64,000 nt of DNA from Chitinophagaceae bacterium IBVUCB1. GTDB taxonomy: Bacteria; Bacteroidota; Bacteroidia; Chitinophagales; Chitinophagaceae. The notes beneath the pieces are model-generated. The model had not been told where the DNA came from. It saw nothing but the letters and a program-made list of their open reading frames with translations, and made no database searches. The stretch covers positions 1,078,744-1,142,743 of the forward strand of contig NFUW01000002.1 of assembly GCA_002127285.1 (NCBI GenBank), read 5' to 3'. How positions within the stretch are numbered: the stretch's first letter is position 1; every line of letters begins with the position of its first letter. Below are positions 62,117-64,000 of the stretch, piece by piece. A program made the translations under genes and the position numbers.

Positions 62117-62944
62117 CTACTCTTTCAAAAAAAACTGTATTGTACCACTCTTGCGTCCGTCGCTGGATAGGTCTATATCGTAGTGGCGGGTTTTGGTATA
62201 TACCGTCAGCCTTGCCGTGCAGGGTGGTATGCTGCCCTCACTTTCAGATACCATCGTCAGCCTGCTAAGGGGGTTAGCTTTGCTCATGCTTATGTACATG
62301 GTGTGAGATTTGGCTGTTAGCTGCTTGCTGCTAAGCAGCAGGCTATCGTTCAGATACACCGATACGATGTCGCCATCTATCTGCCCGTTATCCAGTATGG
62401 TTATTTTGACACTGTCTTTTTCTGCCTCGTCAATTTCTATCAGGCGTTGCACGGCTATTATCTTATCGGGCAATGTATATTGTCTGCTTGTATCAATGTC
62501 CGTAGGTTTTGGTTTGGGTGGCAATGGTTTCTCCAGCCATACTTTGCTGCTCATGGGTATAAACATGGTATTCTCTTTCCATCTGCCTTCAAAGCGCATA
62601 GAGGTATCTGTATAGCGCAGCTTCATGGTATAAGTGCCCAATACGTTTTCTACAAACATACCCAGCTTCACGCCAATGGTGCTGTCTTCGCTTACTACCA
62701 ATGTACTATCGGCAGGATTGTAATAACCGTTGAGGTAATAATGTTCGTACTTATCATTTCGGTAGTACAGATGAGACATACCATACACCGTTGTATCATC
62801 GCGCATCATCAAATCGAGCACCAGCTTTTGCGGCTTTGGGGTAAAGAAACTGAAACCGTAATTGCCCACCCATTTACCTGCAATATCCTGCGCATATACA
62901 CCAACAGATGCTATGCAAAACAACAGCGTACAGATGTGCTTCAT
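62117..62944 (-). CDS. Hypothetical secreted protein
   Basis: 275 residues from the ATG at 62944, which starts a signal peptide (MKHICTLLFCIASVGVYAQ). The mature protein begins DIAGKWVGNYGFSFFTPKP, a beta-sandwich start seen in many Bacteroidota secreted proteins, and its C-terminal half (VSVYLNDSLLLSSKQLTAKS, SRLTMVSESEGSIPPCTARL) resembles domains for carbohydrate or surface binding. No family named with confidence. The short codons before 62944 are not used. Confidence 0.72.
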   Translation of the reverse strand: MKHICTLLFCIASVGVYAQDIAGKWVGNYGFSFFTPKPQKLVLDLMMRDDTTVYGMSHLYYRNDKYEHYYLNGYYNPADSTLVVSEDSTIGVKLGMFVENVLGTYTMKLRYTDTSMRFEGRWKENTMFIPMSSKVWLEKPLPPKPKPTDIDTSRQYTLPDKIIAVQRLIEIDEAEKDSVKITILDNGQIDGDIVSVYLNDSLLLSSKQLTAKSHTMYISMSKANPLSRLTMVSESEGSIPPCTARLTVYTKTRHYDIDLSSDGRKSGTIQFFLKE

Positions 62945-63096
62945 ACAATGCGGATTGGGATGCAACGAAATAAATAAACAAAACGCTAAAGAATTGTTAT
63001 ATAACTTACGCTATTGGTTTAACAGAATACTAACAGGCTGGGCACTAACGCTTTGAGGTGATTGTATTGTCTTTGTATCACAAATCTCCCCGCAAA

Positions 63097-63927
63097 ATGA
63101 TTATTCGCTTTCTATGTTCGTTTGCATTATACATTAGCTGCATAGCCGCCTATGCGCAGCCACACTACACCCCTGCCGATAGTATGCGTGCCAAAGCCTA
63201 TTGGGATAGCAGCTGGAACTATGGGCTGCATAGCAGAGAACATCAGCAATATCTGGACAGTGCATTGATGGTAATACCCACACATGCCTACTACTGGCAG
63301 CAAAAATCTATGCCGCTATACAAGATGTATAAATACCAACTGGCCATACCCTACCTTGATAGTGCCGTGAAGTACGACCCCCATAGATGGATGCCATACA
63401 GGGCGTATATGCGTTGCATATTTGAGAAAAACTATCGGGGTGCGCTGGCAGATTTTTATACCACCAAAGCGCAATACAACAGCCTGTATGTGATGGACCA
63501 TCCCTACGATTTCTTCATAGCCCTATGCCACCTGCAACTGAATAATTTTGACAGCAGCAGTCATTATCTGCACCTGTGTATAGATGAACGTGCCAAAAAG
63601 CATGGCAAAGACTGGGTGCATCACAATCATCTGTTCTACCTCGGCATTACGCAGTACGAAAAGCACAACTATACCGATGCCATTGCTACGTTTGATGATG
63701 TGATACGCATAGCCCCGCAGTTTGCAGATGTGTATTACTACAAAGCCATTTGCCAATACATGCTGCGCCGCTATGCAGATGCCAAAGCAAGCATCGCCAA
63801 AGCATCGGCTTACTATACGCAGGGATATACTATACGAGAAGATGGCGCACTGTACGAGCCCTACCCCTATCAGGTACGCAAATACTTTATACAAGGCATG
63901 GAAAAGGCATTGAAAGATGTGAAGTAA
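63097..63927 (+). CDS. Tetratricopeptide-repeat periplasmic protein
   Basis: 276 residues from the ATG at 63097 (signal peptide MIIRFLCSFALYISCIAAYA). The mature part consists of helical pairs of TPR type: YWQQKSMPLYKMYKYQLAIP, NHLFYLGITQYEKHNYTDAI, DVYYYKAICQYMLRRYADAK. TPR proteins scaffold protein complexes. The partner is unknown. The reading frame continues upstream of the chosen start but without a signal peptide. Confidence 0.82.
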   Translation: MIIRFLCSFALYISCIAAYAQPHYTPADSMRAKAYWDSSWNYGLHSREHQQYLDSALMVIPTHAYYWQQKSMPLYKMYKYQLAIPYLDSAVKYDPHRWMPYRAYMRCIFEKNYRGALADFYTTKAQYNSLYVMDHPYDFFIALCHLQLNNFDSSSHYLHLCIDERAKKHGKDWVHHNHLFYLGITQYEKHNYTDAIATFDDVIRIAPQFADVYYYKAICQYMLRRYADAKASIAKASAYYTQGYTIREDGALYEPYPYQVRKYFIQGMEKALKDVK

Positions 63928-63938
63928 GCCCCTCCCAA

Positions 63939-63955
63939 CCTCCCCCAAGGGGAGG
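63939..63955. repeat. GC-rich hairpin after the TPR gene
   Basis: CCTCCCC and GGGGAGG with a 3-base loop, but no T-run, so probably a dispersed repeat rather than a terminator. Confidence 0.45.
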
Positions 63956-64000
63956 AGGTATTATTAAAAATGTTTTAGTTAAAGAGTTGCTGTCAGAATA

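Noticed and set aside
1-64000. tRNA, rRNA or insertion sequence
   Set aside because: No TPsiC-loop/acceptor pattern, rRNA segment or transposase was seen by eye; a covariance-model search would be decisive.

Overview
The window looks like a chromosomal segment of a Bacteroidota (Bacteroidetes) bacterium, most likely of the order Chitinophagales. Several things point there: C-terminal type IX secretion (T9SS) sorting domains of type A and of the gliding-motility-associated type B, many short lipoproteins with Bacteroidota-style signal peptides, DUF4249, DUF5723 and DUF4465 proteins, TAnnTTTG-type -7 promoter boxes with an upstream TTG or TTTG, and almost no Shine-Dalgarno sequences. The exact taxon is an inference. 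No rRNA, tRNA, CRISPR array, integrase or insertion sequence was recognised.

Layout. 1-3.1 kb: queuosine-precursor transporter (cut by the window start), then a sigma factor with a protein predicted to span both membranes (Dma-like anti-sigma factor). 3.3-5.5 kb: lipoprotein and a GT39/ArnT-type glycosyltransferase. 5.4-10.4 kb: a cobalamin-riboswitch operon (DUF4465/T9SS surface protein, beta-propeller lipoprotein, TonB-dependent receptor). 10.5-14.5 kb: RlmB, CWC protein, YebC, TfoX-N, DUF2007, DUF72. 14.5-15.2 kb: a hairpin-rich repeat patch and a small gene with a strong promoter and a palindrome. 15.2-24.3 kb: sucC, DUF5723, aspS, GT2-DUF2062, C45 acyltransferase, and a toxin-antitoxin pair with a frameshifted toxin. 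24.4-31.1 kb: hutI, efp-accB-accC, rfbB-rfbA-DUF445. 31.3-36.7 kb: LytTR two-component pair, a secreted intradiol dioxygenase, and hmgA-hppD for tyrosine breakdown. 36.8-46.7 kb: L,D-transpeptidase, DUF4249, trxB, PKD adhesin, pth, MATE, pruA. 46.9-53.1 kb: two giant T9SS type-B surface proteins. 53.3-58.3 kb: GT9, LysM protein, RsmF-like methyltransferase, purB. 58.4-60.8 kb: an A+T-rich island with a HAM1-like protein, a SIR2 NADase and an adenosine deaminase. 60.8-64 kb: 100-bp tandem repeats, small secreted proteins and a TPR protein.

The most exciting locus is 58446-60746. The three protein families match the Kongming anti-phage system. In that system an adenosine deaminase (KomA) and a phage nucleotide kinase together make dITP. 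A HAM1-like sensor (KomB) then releases a SIR2 NADase (KomC). Here KomB and KomC are fused tail-to-head by a TAATG junction, and KomA is encoded convergently on the other strand. KomB has His where the HAM1 catalytic Asp is expected, which suits a sensor rather than an enzyme. KomA is broken by a frameshift inside a run of nine T, so the system is either inactive, slippage-dependent, or affected by a sequencing error.

Most other genes are ordinary housekeeping or envelope genes. The points of regulation that can be read from sequence are the cobalamin riboswitch, the sigma/anti-sigma pair, several promoters, and about a dozen intrinsic terminators that delimit the transcription units.
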